In this document: positions 1 through 8,806 of the stretch, piece after piece
Layout of the letters: every line of letters begins with the position of its first letter
How positions within the stretch are numbered: position 1 is the first letter of the stretch
Assembly: GCA_009731375.1 (NCBI GenBank)
Contig: BJOX01000234.1
Location: 576,897 to 608,420, forward strand
Reading direction: 5' to 3'
From: Paulinella micropora
Lineage: Eukaryota; Cercozoa; Imbricatea; Euglyphida
Length of the DNA stretch: 31,524 bases
Position numbers and translations under genes: made by a program
The notes under the pieces: model-generated
Database searches by the model: none
What the model saw: the letters and a program-made list of their open reading frames with translations, nothing else
Told to the model about the DNA's origin: nothing

Positions 1-412
1 CCACGAGCAGCGCCAGGGCGCAGGCGCACTCCAGCAAGTCGCGGCCGGGGTCGTAGGCGCGCGCGAACAACAAGAGCACCACCGAAAACACGGCCGCCTC
101 GCTCAGCGCCCAGCCCACGGCGGGTTGGCGGCCGCGCGCCCAGGGCAGCCAAAAAAAGATGGTCCACAGCATCGCGCGCAGCAGCGCCAGGCACGCCACC
201 GTCCGCGGCCGGTCGGTGTTGAGCACCGCAGTGCTGCTGTAGCCCACGATCACGGCGGGCGGCGGGTCCTCCGTGATATTTGCAGCGCGACGTGGCGCGA
301 GGCGTCGGAGGCGCAGCCACTGCTTGCAACACAGGGCCAACAGCACCAGCGCGTTGCCCCAGTGGAAAGCGAGCCAGCCCATCTTGCTCGCGTTCTCCCG
401 TCCGGACGACAT
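1..412 (-). CDS. Polytopic membrane protein, 5' part only (paralog of the next gene)
   Basis: An open frame starts at the ATG at 412 (a second ATG lies at 382) and runs off the left edge after 137 codons, so the C-terminus is missing. Hydrophobic segments lie at about residues 12-28, 76-97 and 105-120. After residue 70 the pattern ALLRAMLWTIFFWLPW matches ALLHYSVWYAFFWLPW in the gene at 897-1667, and flanking residues align over about 110 positions, so the two are tandem paralogs on the same strand. No known family or function was recognised. GC-rich third codon positions support coding. Confidence 0.7.
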   Translation of the reverse strand, partial: MSSGRENASKMGWLAFHWGNALVLLALCCKQWLRLRRLAPRRAANITEDPPPAVIVGYSSTAVLNTDRPRTVACLALLRAMLWTIFFWLPWARGRQPAVGWALSEAAVFSVVLLLFARAYDPGRDLLECACALALLV

Positions 413-896
413 CTTGCCAACAGACAGCACAAATAAGAGCCTGGTCTCCCCAAACAAAATGGCCCGGCTTGCCAGTTACGACACAAAAAAAGGGAGCGCG
501 GGTGGGAGGGGAAAAGGCAGAGACTCCCTGTTTTCCTTCCTTCCTGTCCCCTCCACACCTTATTCCCTCCGTTGGCGCGATCGGGGGGGACCAGAAAAAG
601 AAAACTACCAATCGTCCCTGGCAAAAGCCCCCTTCCCCCCCCACTCCGATCGCGCCCCGGTAAGGCCGTTTTTTGCAAAGTCAGTCACCTTTTTTCGCCG
701 TATGCTCCGGTACTAGGCTGTTTTGCACTACCAAGTCACTTTCTGCCCCGGTCGCTTCTTGCACGGCCGGTCCGCCTTCTCTTCATCTCAGGCCCAGGAA
801 ACTTTTTTTTAAAGCAAGTATGTCTTTTAATGCTCACGGCCCTTCTTCTTCTTCCCCTTCTTCGTCTTCGTCCTCCCCGACTTTTGGTAGATATTG
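413..896. other. Intergenic spacer, no convincing gene
   Basis: This spacer lies upstream of the partial first gene and downstream of the second. It holds T- and A-rich runs, a C-rich stretch near 635-645 and a GAA/TTC-type microsatellite at about 841-870. Frames crossing it are low complexity (Ser- or Pro-rich) and are not credible genes. After the stop of the 897-1667 gene the same frame stays open for 20 codons with an acidic composition, which comes from the microsatellite. Confidence 0.6.
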
Positions 897-1667
897 TTAG
901 ATCTCGACGGGCTTTTGTTTGCTGTCGGTGTACTGGGGTTTGTTTTTGGCTAGCGGGACGATATCAACTCCCGCGGCTCTCGGCTGCAACAACAAGAGCC
1001 ACGTACTGGCCAGCAAGCCGAGCGTGGCCGAGAAGGCCAGCAGGCGCGCCCCTTTCATGTGCTCCGTGATCGCGCCCAGGGACCCCAGCACACACGAACC
1101 GTACAGCACAGCGGCCACCTTGCCAATCAGCCAGCCCTTGGGCCGCCGCGGGGTCAGCGACGCGTACTGAGAGCCGGCTTTCTCCAGCAGCCGCCGGCAG
1201 CCGCGCTGTACGGCCGGAATGAGCAGCAGCGCGCGCGCGACGGGCGGCAGGGCCCAGGCCGCCGCCGCCGATCCCGCCGCCAGCGCCAGCGCCGCTGCCG
1301 ACGTGTACATGAGCGCGCAGCCCAGCGCCAGCGAAGTGGAATTCTGCAGGTACGGCTTGTCGTACAGGAACAGCCCGGCGCAGACAAACAGCAGCTCGCC
1401 GGCCGCCCAGGGCTGGCTGGCGATCGGCTCGGAGCCCTCGTTGGTCCAGGGCAGCCAGAAGAACGCGTACCACACCGAGTAGTGCAGCAGGGCCGCTAAC
1501 GCCACGGAGGCGCGGTATTCCGTGCGCACGAAACACGGCCGGCGCCACGCCGCGGCGGCTACGAGCAGCAGCGCGCTCGCGCTGTTGACGACGATCCACG
1601 CGATCATGTTCTTGTCGAGATTCTCGGCCTTGGGCAGCGCCCACTGCACGCGTTCGGTCCAGCTCAT
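897..1667 (-). CDS. Polytopic membrane protein with FFWLPW motif
   Basis: 256 codons from the ATG at 1667 to TAA; an A-rich leader (ACAAAAGAAAAAG) precedes the start. About seven hydrophobic segments are visible, at roughly residues 21-41, 53-74, 88-103, 110-130, 132-155, 186-208 and 215-235. The C-terminus is hydrophilic and Lys/Gln-rich. It is paralogous to the truncated gene at the window start, sharing FFWLPW after the second segment. No named transporter or receptor family was recognised, so function is unknown beyond an integral membrane location. Confidence 0.85.
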   Translation of the reverse strand: MSWTERVQWALPKAENLDKNMIAWIVVNSASALLLVAAAAWRRPCFVRTEYRASVALAALLHYSVWYAFFWLPWTNEGSEPIASQPWAAGELLFVCAGLFLYDKPYLQNSTSLALGCALMYTSAAALALAAGSAAAAWALPPVARALLLIPAVQRGCRRLLEKAGSQYASLTPRRPKGWLIGKVAAVLYGSCVLGSLGAITEHMKGARLLAFSATLGLLASTWLLLLQPRAAGVDIVPLAKNKPQYTDSKQKPVEI

Positions 1668-2131
1668 CTTTTTCTTTTGTTGTTTTCCTCCTTTTTGGTT
1701 GGGGAGGGAGGGAGAGGGAGGAAATGCGGATTTTGCTCAGCCAAGCAAGACCGCGCAAACGTGGAGAAGGGTGGGAGGGAGGGAGGGTTAGGAAGCAAAA
1801 GTCAACTCGATGCAACGATCCTGTCTCTCGGCGGCCCCCCCCCCTCCCGCAATCCCTGCTCTTTCCACTTGTTGGCAGAGCAAACATTCTCCCCCCCCTC
1901 TCTCTCGTGTCTGGTTTTGGTGTCTGTGTGTGGTGGGGGGGGGGCCGTATTTCTTTTTTGTTTGGTGGTTGGGCTTTCCCCCCCGCGCCCACGATCCTTT
2001 TTTGGGAAGGGAAGAGGAGGCGGGGGGGGGGGATTTGTGCCTTGTAGCTTCCCGTCGTGCTGGGGGGAAAGAAAAGGGGATTTGTGCCTTGTAGCTTCCC
2101 GTCGTGGTGGGGTGTGTGTGCAGGCACCGCG
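1668..2131. other. Divergent spacer with homopolymer G/C runs
   Basis: This region separates the membrane gene (minus) from the ankyrin-like gene (plus), so promoters for both should lie here. It contains C and G runs of 8-10 nt (near 1839, 1935 and 2022), T runs and a 29-bp direct repeat listed separately. No conserved promoter motif could be assigned. Confidence 0.6.
2031..2106. repeat. 29-bp direct repeat, two copies, period 47
   Basis: The 29-mer beginning GGATTTGTGCC and ending CCCGTCGTG occurs at 2031-2059 and again at 2078-2106, separated by a G/A-rich 18-nt spacer. The second copy ends 25 nt before the likely ATG of the downstream gene. It may be a tandem duplication in the 5' leader or promoter; no function is evident. 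Confidence 0.9.
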
Positions 2132-3217
2132 ATGATGAGGCAACACGCGTGTTTTCTGCTGGCTCCCGCACGTGCGGCCCAGGTCGCGAACGAGCTCAGG
2201 GCGAGCTGGCAAAGCTACCTGGACTGCACGCTCAATTCGCTAACAGTTGCGTGCTCGAGGCCCGAGGTGAAATACCACATCCTGGCGTTCTGGCGCCAAC
2301 CGGCCGGCAGCAACGTGCTCGAGTTTATTCTGTGCTACAACTTCCAGCTGACCAAGGTGTTCCAAGAACTCCAAGCGATGTACCGGCGCAGCTTTAGCAG
2401 GGCGTGCTCGTTCCCGCTGCTAGAACTGCTGGTCCGAGAAATGCGTCTGGTGGAGCGAGCGGTCCACTGGCAGGCCCAGAGGTTCTTCCGGGAGCTCGGC
2501 CGAGAGCTCAGCTCTATTGTGTACACCGAAAACATCATGGCTGGTAGCTGGGCCGGCAGCCTGCACGCCCCGGCGGTCGTGCACGCGGCGGCGTGGAACG
2601 ACCTCCAGGCACTGCGGTACCTGACACTTGCGGCCAAAGTGGATACCTCGTGGTGCAGCCAGAGCTGTTCGCTGCTGCAGCTGGCCATGCAACCCGTCGT
2701 GCCCCGTGCTGTCCGGGACGTGCAGGCCGCCGTAGACATCGTGCTGCAGAGCCCCCGCTTGCTGGCCCCACACGTGGCCTCGGGCATCGCGTTCTTCTGT
2801 GTGGCGCACCACCATTCCCAGGAACCTGCACGGGTGCTGCACGGCGCCCTGCGCGCCGCCGCCCGGCGCCGTTTCAACCCGATCCGCTTCTGCCAAGTGC
2901 GGGGCCCCAGCCTCCTGGCGCTCATGAGCGCCGCGGGGCTGGCGAGCCCAAATCCGGAGCTCCTACGTTTGCTGCTGAGGCACGGCGCCGTGTACAAGGC
3001 CGGCAGCTCTACGCCGGAGCAACGTGACCTGGTTCGCGCTTGGCTTGCCCGCCTCGACGTCGACGACGAACTGCTTGCCCGCGGGCGCCGGCTGGCGCTG
3101 CTCAGCCTGGACGCCAAGGAAACGGAAGAACTCAGGGCCTGGCGGCTGGGCGCGGGCTCCGCGCTGCTGCGGGCCGAACTCGTCGTGCCGCCCGTCCCAA
3201 CCCTCGCACCAAGCTAA
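2132..3217 (+). CDS. Helical, degenerate ankyrin-repeat-like protein
   Basis: 361 codons from the ATG at 2132 (or 2135) to TAA. An upstream in-frame GTG at 2057 was not used because that stretch is repeat-derived. The protein is rich in Leu, Ala and Arg and predicted largely helical. The stretch PELLRLLLRHGAVYKAG near residue 290 and the segment VVHAAAWNDLQALRYL near residue 152 resemble ankyrin helices, but the TPLH signature is absent, so the assignment is weak. Giant viruses and protists carry many divergent ankyrin proteins. It is convergent with the next gene, 100 bp away. Confidence 0.75.
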   Translation: MMRQHACFLLAPARAAQVANELRASWQSYLDCTLNSLTVACSRPEVKYHILAFWRQPAGSNVLEFILCYNFQLTKVFQELQAMYRRSFSRACSFPLLELLVREMRLVERAVHWQAQRFFRELGRELSSIVYTENIMAGSWAGSLHAPAVVHAAAWNDLQALRYLTLAAKVDTSWCSQSCSLLQLAMQPVVPRAVRDVQAAVDIVLQSPRLLAPHVASGIAFFCVAHHHSQEPARVLHGALRAAARRRFNPIRFCQVRGPSLLALMSAAGLASPNPELLRLLLRHGAVYKAGSSTPEQRDLVRAWLARLDVDDELLARGRRLALLSLDAKETEELRAWRLGAGSALLRAELVVPPVPTLAPS

Positions 3218-3319
3218 CGGACACACCGAACCAAAAAAAAAGAAAGGAGGCACGCACTAGAAATTTTAAGAAGATTAAAAAAAATGCCTTGGAGTTCATA
3301 ACATTTGTGTGTCTGTCTG

Positions 3320-4069
3320 TCACGCCGTCGAGATCGACAGGAGGTCGCTGCAGCTCTCGGCGCGCCGCGCCCGCCTGCGCTTGACGGCTTCCGCGCGGGC
3401 CTCGTGGTAGATGCGCAGTTGACGGGCGCACAGCCACAGCTCGGAAAAAGCGAGCAGGCTGCTGATAGTAGCCAGCAGTAACGCGGGCGGACCGCTGCAA
3501 GAAATCGTCGCGAGCGTGACCCACACAAGCGCGTACAGCACGTGCAGGGCCTGGGCGCACAACAGCCACTGCAGCGTGAGCCTCGCCTGCGCGCGGACGT
3601 ACGCCACCCGGGCGGCCACCCGCAGGGGCACGTTGTGCAGACCACCGCGCGCCTGACGCGCCATCCAGCGCTGGTCCCGATTTAGTCTGTGCAGGTTCAG
3701 TGCCTGGTAAGCTGCCGTGGTCGCTTGGACCGGCCAGGCAGACTTGTACAGCGCAAAAGCGACCGCACCCACGTGCACGGACAGCAGCGCTAGGCTAGCG
3801 CACGAGAGTTTCTCCGCGTTGTGCTTGCGGCCAAAGCCCAGCAGCCCGGTGGGCGAGCGGGCATGTAATTCGGCCCGCACCGGCCAGATCAGGGCCAGCA
3901 CGCAGGCCACCGCCACGGTCCGGTAACGCGGGCAGGCGTGCGAGCCGGGTGCCCGCGACAGAAGCAACATGCACAGGTGCGCCGTGGTCCAGCCAACTAG
4001 CAACGCCACGACGGGCACGGTGCGAGCTCCCGGCAGCGGGACCAGCAACAGACGGAGCATGCAGGCCAT
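3320..4069 (-). CDS. Polytopic membrane protein with basic C-terminal tail
   Basis: The frame is open from a GTG at 4186; the first ATG is at 4069, giving 249 residues, with another ATG at 4060. The extra 39 residues upstream (Lys/Arg-rich) look coding-like, so the true start may be non-ATG or spliced. Hydrophobic segments lie near residues 1-12, 17-35, 50-63, 85-105, 164-186 and 190-210 (ATG numbering). The tail contains the basic stretch KRRRARRAE. No clear homology to the FFWLPW pair was seen. Function is unknown. Confidence 0.75.
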   Translation of the reverse strand: MACMLRLLLVPLPGARTVPVVALLVGWTTAHLCMLLLSRAPGSHACPRYRTVAVACVLALIWPVRAELHARSPTGLLGFGRKHNAEKLSCASLALLSVHVGAVAFALYKSAWPVQATTAAYQALNLHRLNRDQRWMARQARGGLHNVPLRVAARVAYVRAQARLTLQWLLCAQALHVLYALVWVTLATISCSGPPALLLATISSLLAFSELWLCARQLRIYHEARAEAVKRRRARRAESCSDLLSISTA

Positions 4070-4255
4070 GCCCAACGGCACTGAACACAGGGCCGCGACT
4101 GTGCTAGCTGCCTCTTGCACGCCTGACCGCTTTCTTTTTTTTGGGGGCGTGGATTGCGCTTTTTGTTTTTCTACCCGCCCTGACACGCCTAATTTGGCCG
4201 TCGCGGTTTTACGTGGACTGCAAGAAAGTCACTACGAGGAATTTTAAAAAAAAGG

Positions 4256-5651
4256 ATTTGCTCCCGCCCGCCGTCGTCTCCCTAAATTTTTGCTTTTTAA
4301 GCTAACGCGATTGCCGAAATGACAAAAAAAAATTTTTTTCTGAGCTGTCCGGAACCCGGTATACTTCGCGACAAAAACGACCTTCACTGTCTTTTGCGGC
4401 GAATTTGTGCGAAACGGCTTTCACCGCATTTTGCGGCTACCGCCCGAATTTTTTTTAGCGATTTTGGCAATCGCGTTAGCTTGGAGAGCAAAAAAATCGG
4501 GAAACATTGGCGGGCGGGGAAAATTACAAAGAGTATAAAATTTTCCCCGCCCGCCATCCTCTCCCGAAATTTTTGCTTTTTAAGCTAACGCGATTGCCGA
4601 AATGACAAAAAAAAAAATTTTCTGAGCTGTCAGGAACCCGGTAAACTTCGCGACAAAAACGACCTTCACCGTCTTTTGCGGCGAATTTGTGCGAAACGGC
4701 TTTCACCGGATTCTGCTGCTACCGCCCGAATTTTTTTTCAGCAAAGGACATTTCGGCAATACGGTAAGCTTGGAGAGCAAAAAAATCGGGAAACATTGGC
4801 GGGCGGGGAAAATTACAAAGAGTATAAAATTTTCCCCGCCCGCCATCCTCTCCCGAAATTTTTGCTTTTTAAGCTAACGCGATTGCCGAAATGACAAAAA
4901 AAAAAATTTTCTGAGCTGTCAGGAACCCGGTAAACTTCGCGACAAAAACGACTTTCACCGTCTTTAGCGGCAAATTTGTGCGAAACGGCTTTCACCGCAT
5001 TTTGCGGCTACCGCCCGAATTTTTTTCAGCAAAGGACATTTCGGCAATACGGTAAGCTTGGAGAGCAAAAAAATCGGGAAACGACGGCGGGCGGGGAAAA
5101 TTACAAAGAGTATTAAATTTTCCCCGCCCGCCATCCTCTCCCGAAATTTTTGCTTTTTAAGCTAACGCGATTGCCGAAATGACCAAACTTTTTTTTTTCT
5201 GAGCTGTCCGGAACCCGGTAAACTTCGCGACAAAAACGACCTTCACCGTCTTTAGCGGCAAATTTGTGCGAAACTGCTTTCACCGCATTTTGCGGCTACC
5301 GCCCGAATTTTTTTTCAGCAAAGGACATTTCGGCAATACGGTAAGCTTGGAGAGCAAAAAAATCGGGAAACGACGGCGGGCGGGGAAAATTACAAAGAGT
5401 ATTAAATTTTCCCAGCCCGCCATCCTCTCCCGAAATTTTTGCTTTTTAAGCTAACGCGATTGCCGAAATGACCAAACTTTTTTTTTTCTGAGCTGTCCGG
5501 AACCCGGTAAACTTCGCGACAAAAACGATCTTCACCGTCTTTTGCGGCGAATTTGTGCGAAACGGCTTTCACCGGATTCTGCGGCTACCGACCGAATTTT
5601 TTTTAAAGCGATTTTGGCAATCGCGTTAGCTTGGAGAGCAAAAAAATCGGG
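4256..5651. repeat. Tandem array of palindrome-bearing 289-bp units (MITE-like)
   Basis: Four complete 133-nt inverted repeats sit at 4466-4598, 4755-4887, 5043-5175 and 5332-5464. Outer arms read GGCAATCGCGTTAGCTTGG on the left and AAGCTAACGCGATTGCC on the right. An inner GCGGGCGGGGAAAATT / AATTTTCCCCGCCCGC arm pair closes a hairpin. A right half (about 4258-4323) opens the array and a left half (5616-5651) ends it. Units are separated by ~155 nt of conserved spacer containing CTGAGCTGTCCGGAACCCGG and CGGCTACCGCCCGAA. The period is 283-289 bp. No transposase is encoded, so it fits a non-autonomous palindromic element, analogous to the MITEs described from giant virus genomes. Confidence 0.9.
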
Positions 5652-5920
5652 GGCACGGGGGGGGGAACCCCCCGCGCGGGATCGCTACCTCTGGCCAAAG
5701 CTTTGGCGTGGCCCAACGCGCGCTGAGCCGGATGTTGCTGGGTGCCTGGGCGGCGGCCTGGGCGCCGGGGCGTTGCAACCTCCCAGGGCAGGGTCTCCTC
5801 CCCAGCTCCGGCGTCGGTGGTGTTGAGGGGGGGAAAAGAACATCGTCCCCTCCGGGTGCTGTGGTGAGGGCTTGGCAGGGGCGGAGACCGGTGCGCTCCT
5901 CGTCTCCGCCTTTTTTAATA
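5652..5920. other. Spacer between the repeat array and the BspA-like gene
   Basis: This GC-rich spacer contains the perfect 14-bp palindrome GCCAAAGCTTTGGC (about 5693-5706) and a GGGGGGG-AA-CCCCCC inverted repeat (about 5660-5675). No credible gene is seen; overlapping frames are Pro/Gly-rich. Confidence 0.6.
5880..5910 (-). terminator. 3' hairpin after the BspA-like gene
   Basis: GGCGGAGAC at 5880-5888 pairs with GTCTCCGCC at 5902-5910, a 9-bp stem with a 13-nt loop. It begins about 10 nt after the TAA of the minus-strand gene at 5921, past an A/T-rich stretch. In several giant viruses mRNA 3' ends form at such hairpins; that role here is inferred from position only. Confidence 0.45.
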
Positions 5921-8107
5921 TTACAAGTAGCCACACCCCCACGGATAAGCCTGCGTGTTTTCACGGCAGAACGTCGGCAGGCCGGCTCGCCTCATACCTT
6001 TGCCTGTTACCACCTGAGGGTAGCTACCGAACATCTCGTAGCATACCATGCCACCGAACGGTGACGTCGAGGCATCCCAGGTCTGGATGTCCTGGTTGAA
6101 GTCACAGTTACCGGCGAACATGCTCAACAGACCCCCTTGTGCCGCCGCCAAGGACACCACCCAGCGGTCTAGCGGTTGGTTGAATGCACACGTACCGAGC
6201 TGGCCACAGCGGAAAGCTAGATACAGAGAGGTGGCTTTGCTAGTGTCCCAGCTGTTAATGTCCTGATTGAAGGCTTTAGCACTGTAAAAGACCCCACTCA
6301 TGGAAGTTACTAGCGAGGTGTTCCAAGCACCGAGCGGTTGGTTGAAGGCCCACGCGTTAGCAAAAGTGCTAATCAGGCTGGTGACTTGGCTCACGTTCCA
6401 GCCTCCGAGCGGTTGGTTGAAGGCCCGCGCGTTAGCAAAAGTGTTCAGCAGGCTGGTGACTTGGCTCACGTTCCAGCCTCCGATCGGTTGGTTAAAAGCC
6501 ACCGCCGAATCAAAGGCCTCCCTCAGCGTTGTGACCTGGCTTGTATCCCAATTGCCGATGGAGTTGTTAAAACCGGAATCTCTAAAGGTTTCGGCCAGGC
6601 TAGCTACGCCGCTCGTGTTCCAGCCGCTCAGGTCTTGGTTGAACTTGGTGCAACCCCCGAACATCCCGCGCAAGCCGTCGGGATGCGTCGCGGGCGTCAG
6701 CCACGACCAGTCCCAGTCGCGCGCGTCGCCTGTATAACCAACAGCGCCAGCCAGCAGGTACTCGGGCGCCACGCCTAACAGCGCCCGCGTGCCCCGCGTC
6801 GGCGCTGTGTAGCGCAGACTCCGTGAGTCCCCAAACATGCCGCTGGTGCTGCCGGCCGGGTGGTACAGCTGCACGTCCCCCCAGGCCAACACCTCCGTCA
6901 CTCTCGCGCCCCGTACGTACCACAAGCCGTCCACCCGGCCCGCCAGCTTCAGCCAGTAGTCGCCACGACGGGGGTACGCGTGCGTGCACGTCGCGGCGTT
7001 ACCATGCACGCAGGTGGCGGCGGCGGACCCATCCCCCCAATCCACACCGTACGTGCCGTCCGCACCGGAGCCAGCGGTCGGGGACAACACGAGCGTGAAG
7101 GGGCCGCTAACGGTCACCAGAGCATAGAAGAGCGAGCGAGAGCACGCGGCGGGCCAGCGCGTCTGGTCTACCCGCGTGTATGGAGCCAGCCGTGTGCAGT
7201 CCACCGTACCAGCGTCGAGGGCAGGCGTGCTCCAGCCCGTGAGTGAGAGGTCGAAGGCGCCTGGTACGCCGGCAAACAGGCGCGCGAAACGCTGCAGGTT
7301 CGGCAGCACGGTCCAGGCCTGCAGCCCCGTGCTCGTCAGCGCCTCGCAGCCCGCCCACATCTCGGTCACGTCCTGCAGCGCCGTGGTGTTCCAGCGCGAC
7401 AGGTCGAGCGACACCAAGGACGGCAGGTTAGCAAACGCGCGGCTGGAGTTGCGCAGGCGGTGGGTAGCCCAGGCGCGCACCGCCGAGGGTGTGACCAGGC
7501 CGCGGGAGTTCTCGAACATGCCGACGATCGACAGTGCGCCCGACACGTCCAGGCCGTGGCTAGGGTCGACGGGCAGGGGCGTGGTCAGCTGCGCAAAGCT
7601 GTAGTCCCACGAACGCACGGACCCCGTGTCCTGCAGCGCGGCCAACGGTGGCACGTACGTGAGGCCCGGCGCCCCGTACAGGTGGTAGCCACTGGTTTCG
7701 TGGAAGCGCAGCTCTCCCCACTGCCAGATCGCGTCCAGTCGCAGGCCCGCTGGCGCCGCCGCATGCCACGCGGGCGTTAGTGCCCAGCCGCGGATTGGCT
7801 CGCCGGTGTCGGCGGTCACCACGTAGGTGCCGGCGGCGGGGTACGTGTGCGCGCACGGGGCGGCGCCCGAGTCCTGGCACAAGCTAGAGGGCGAGCCGTC
7901 CCCCCAGCTAACCATGAACGCGGTGGCGACCTGGGCCAAGGAGCGTCGGGGGGCGCCGGCTGGAGGCCACAGCGGCCAGACAAAAGTATCGCCCGGCGCC
8001 GCGGTCGTGAGTTCCAGGATCGTGGCGCCCCCGGGGCACCTAAAGACACAAGCCGCCCTGGACCCGGCCGCCCCGAGGAGCAGCCAGAGTGAAAGGCGGT
8101 CTCTCAT
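5921..8107 (-). CDS. Secreted BspA/DUF285 repeat protein with PKD-like motifs
   Basis: 728 residues from the ATG at 8107; a GTG ten codons upstream was rejected because this ATG starts directly with a signal peptide (MRDRLSLWLLLGAAGSRAAC). Two PKD-like WGDGS motifs lie near residues 68 and 357, each followed by a Cys pair and a HxYP/G-Y segment. The C-terminal third (about 485-690) is a run of ~25-residue repeats of the pattern FNQPLGGWNVSQVTSL, typical of DUF285/BspA-like leucine-rich proteins that form extended surface solenoids. There is no C-terminal membrane anchor, so the protein is probably secreted or a virion/cell-surface component. The gene lies between two blocks of the palindromic repeat. 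It belongs to the same family as the pair at 18339-22845. Confidence 0.93.
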   Translation of the reverse strand: MRDRLSLWLLLGAAGSRAACVFRCPGGATILELTTAAPGDTFVWPLWPPAGAPRRSLAQVATAFMVSWGDGSPSSLCQDSGAAPCAHTYPAAGTYVVTADTGEPIRGWALTPAWHAAAPAGLRLDAIWQWGELRFHETSGYHLYGAPGLTYVPPLAALQDTGSVRSWDYSFAQLTTPLPVDPSHGLDVSGALSIVGMFENSRGLVTPSAVRAWATHRLRNSSRAFANLPSLVSLDLSRWNTTALQDVTEMWAGCEALTSTGLQAWTVLPNLQRFARLFAGVPGAFDLSLTGWSTPALDAGTVDCTRLAPYTRVDQTRWPAACSRSLFYALVTVSGPFTLVLSPTAGSGADGTYGVDWGDGSAAATCVHGNAATCTHAYPRRGDYWLKLAGRVDGLWYVRGARVTEVLAWGDVQLYHPAGSTSGMFGDSRSLRYTAPTRGTRALLGVAPEYLLAGAVGYTGDARDWDWSWLTPATHPDGLRGMFGGCTKFNQDLSGWNTSGVASLAETFRDSGFNNSIGNWDTSQVTTLREAFDSAVAFNQPIGGWNVSQVTSLLNTFANARAFNQPLGGWNVSQVTSLISTFANAWAFNQPLGAWNTSLVTSMSGVFYSAKAFNQDINSWDTSKATSLYLAFRCGQLGTCAFNQPLDRWVVSLAAAQGGLLSMFAGNCDFNQDIQTWDASTSPFGGMVCYEMFGSYPQVVTGKGMRRAGLPTFCRENTQAYPWGCGYL

Positions 8108-8275
8108 CCTTCCCTCTGTCGTCGACTCCGGTTCCACACCCCTAAGGATGTCCGCTGCCGGCTGGGGAGAACTTACCTGCCGCTCGTCACCCGAGCACCC
8201 TGGGCGGGAAACTGTCAGGCCAAGGGAAAGGGCAAGAAAAGGGGGCGGCGCCCAGGGGGGGGGGGGGGGAGGCTT

Positions 8276-8770
8276 TTTTTCAACGATTTCGGCAATCGCG
8301 TTAGCTTGGAGAGCAAAAAAATCGGGGAGACTGCTGCGGGCGGGGAAATTTACAAAAATGTCATAAAATTTCCCTGCCCGCAGTCGTCTCCCTAAATTTT
8401 TGCTTTTTAAGCTAACGCGATTGCCGAAATGACAAATTATTTTTTTTCTGAGCTGTCCGGAACCCGGTAAACTTCACGGCAAAATAGCTTCCGGTCGTCT
8501 TTTGCGGCAAATTTGCGCACAATCTTTCTGACGGATTCTGCGGCTACCGACCGATTTTTTTTTAAAGCGATTTTGGCAAGACGGTAAGCTTGGAGAGCAA
8601 AAAAATCGGGAAACGGCTGCGGGGAAAATTACAAAGAGTATTAAATTTCCCCGCCCGCCATCGTCTCCCGATTTTTTTGCTCTCCAAGCTAACGCAAATT
8701 GCCGAAATGACAAATTATTTTTTTTCTGAGCTGTCCGGAACCCGGCGAACTTGGCGACAATCAAAATATA
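8276..8770. repeat. Second block of the palindromic repeat
   Basis: Two more palindromes lie at 8291-8425 and 8575-8703, separated by the same spacer sequence (CTGAGCTGTCCGGAACCCGG at 8449-8468), with a partial spacer up to about 8765. The arm at 8665-8703 reads ...TTGCTCTCCAAGCTAACG, complementary to the undamaged left arm, so this copy preserves a form of the right arm altered elsewhere. The block begins right after a 14-15-nt G run. Confidence 0.9.
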
Positions 8771-8806
8771 CGAGGGGCCGCCCCTCCCTTATATGGACAC
8801 GCGACC

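Noticed and set aside
834-896. 20-codon in-frame acidic tail after the stop of the 897-1667 gene (TAA CAA TAT)
   Set aside because: Short and derived from a GAA microsatellite; open by chance is likely, unlike the longer tail at 17999-18145.
820-900. Small Ser-rich plus-strand ORF
   Set aside because: Low-complexity translation of a TTC repeat in the 3' flank of the opposite gene.
4319-5454. Repeated ~60-90-aa frames (FFLSC..., MRNGFHR...) in the palindrome array
   Set aside because: The same peptides recur in several frames and strands because the DNA repeats; stops interrupt each unit.
4256-5651. CRISPR array
   Set aside because: Units are 283-289 bp with conserved rather than unique spacers, and no cas genes are present.
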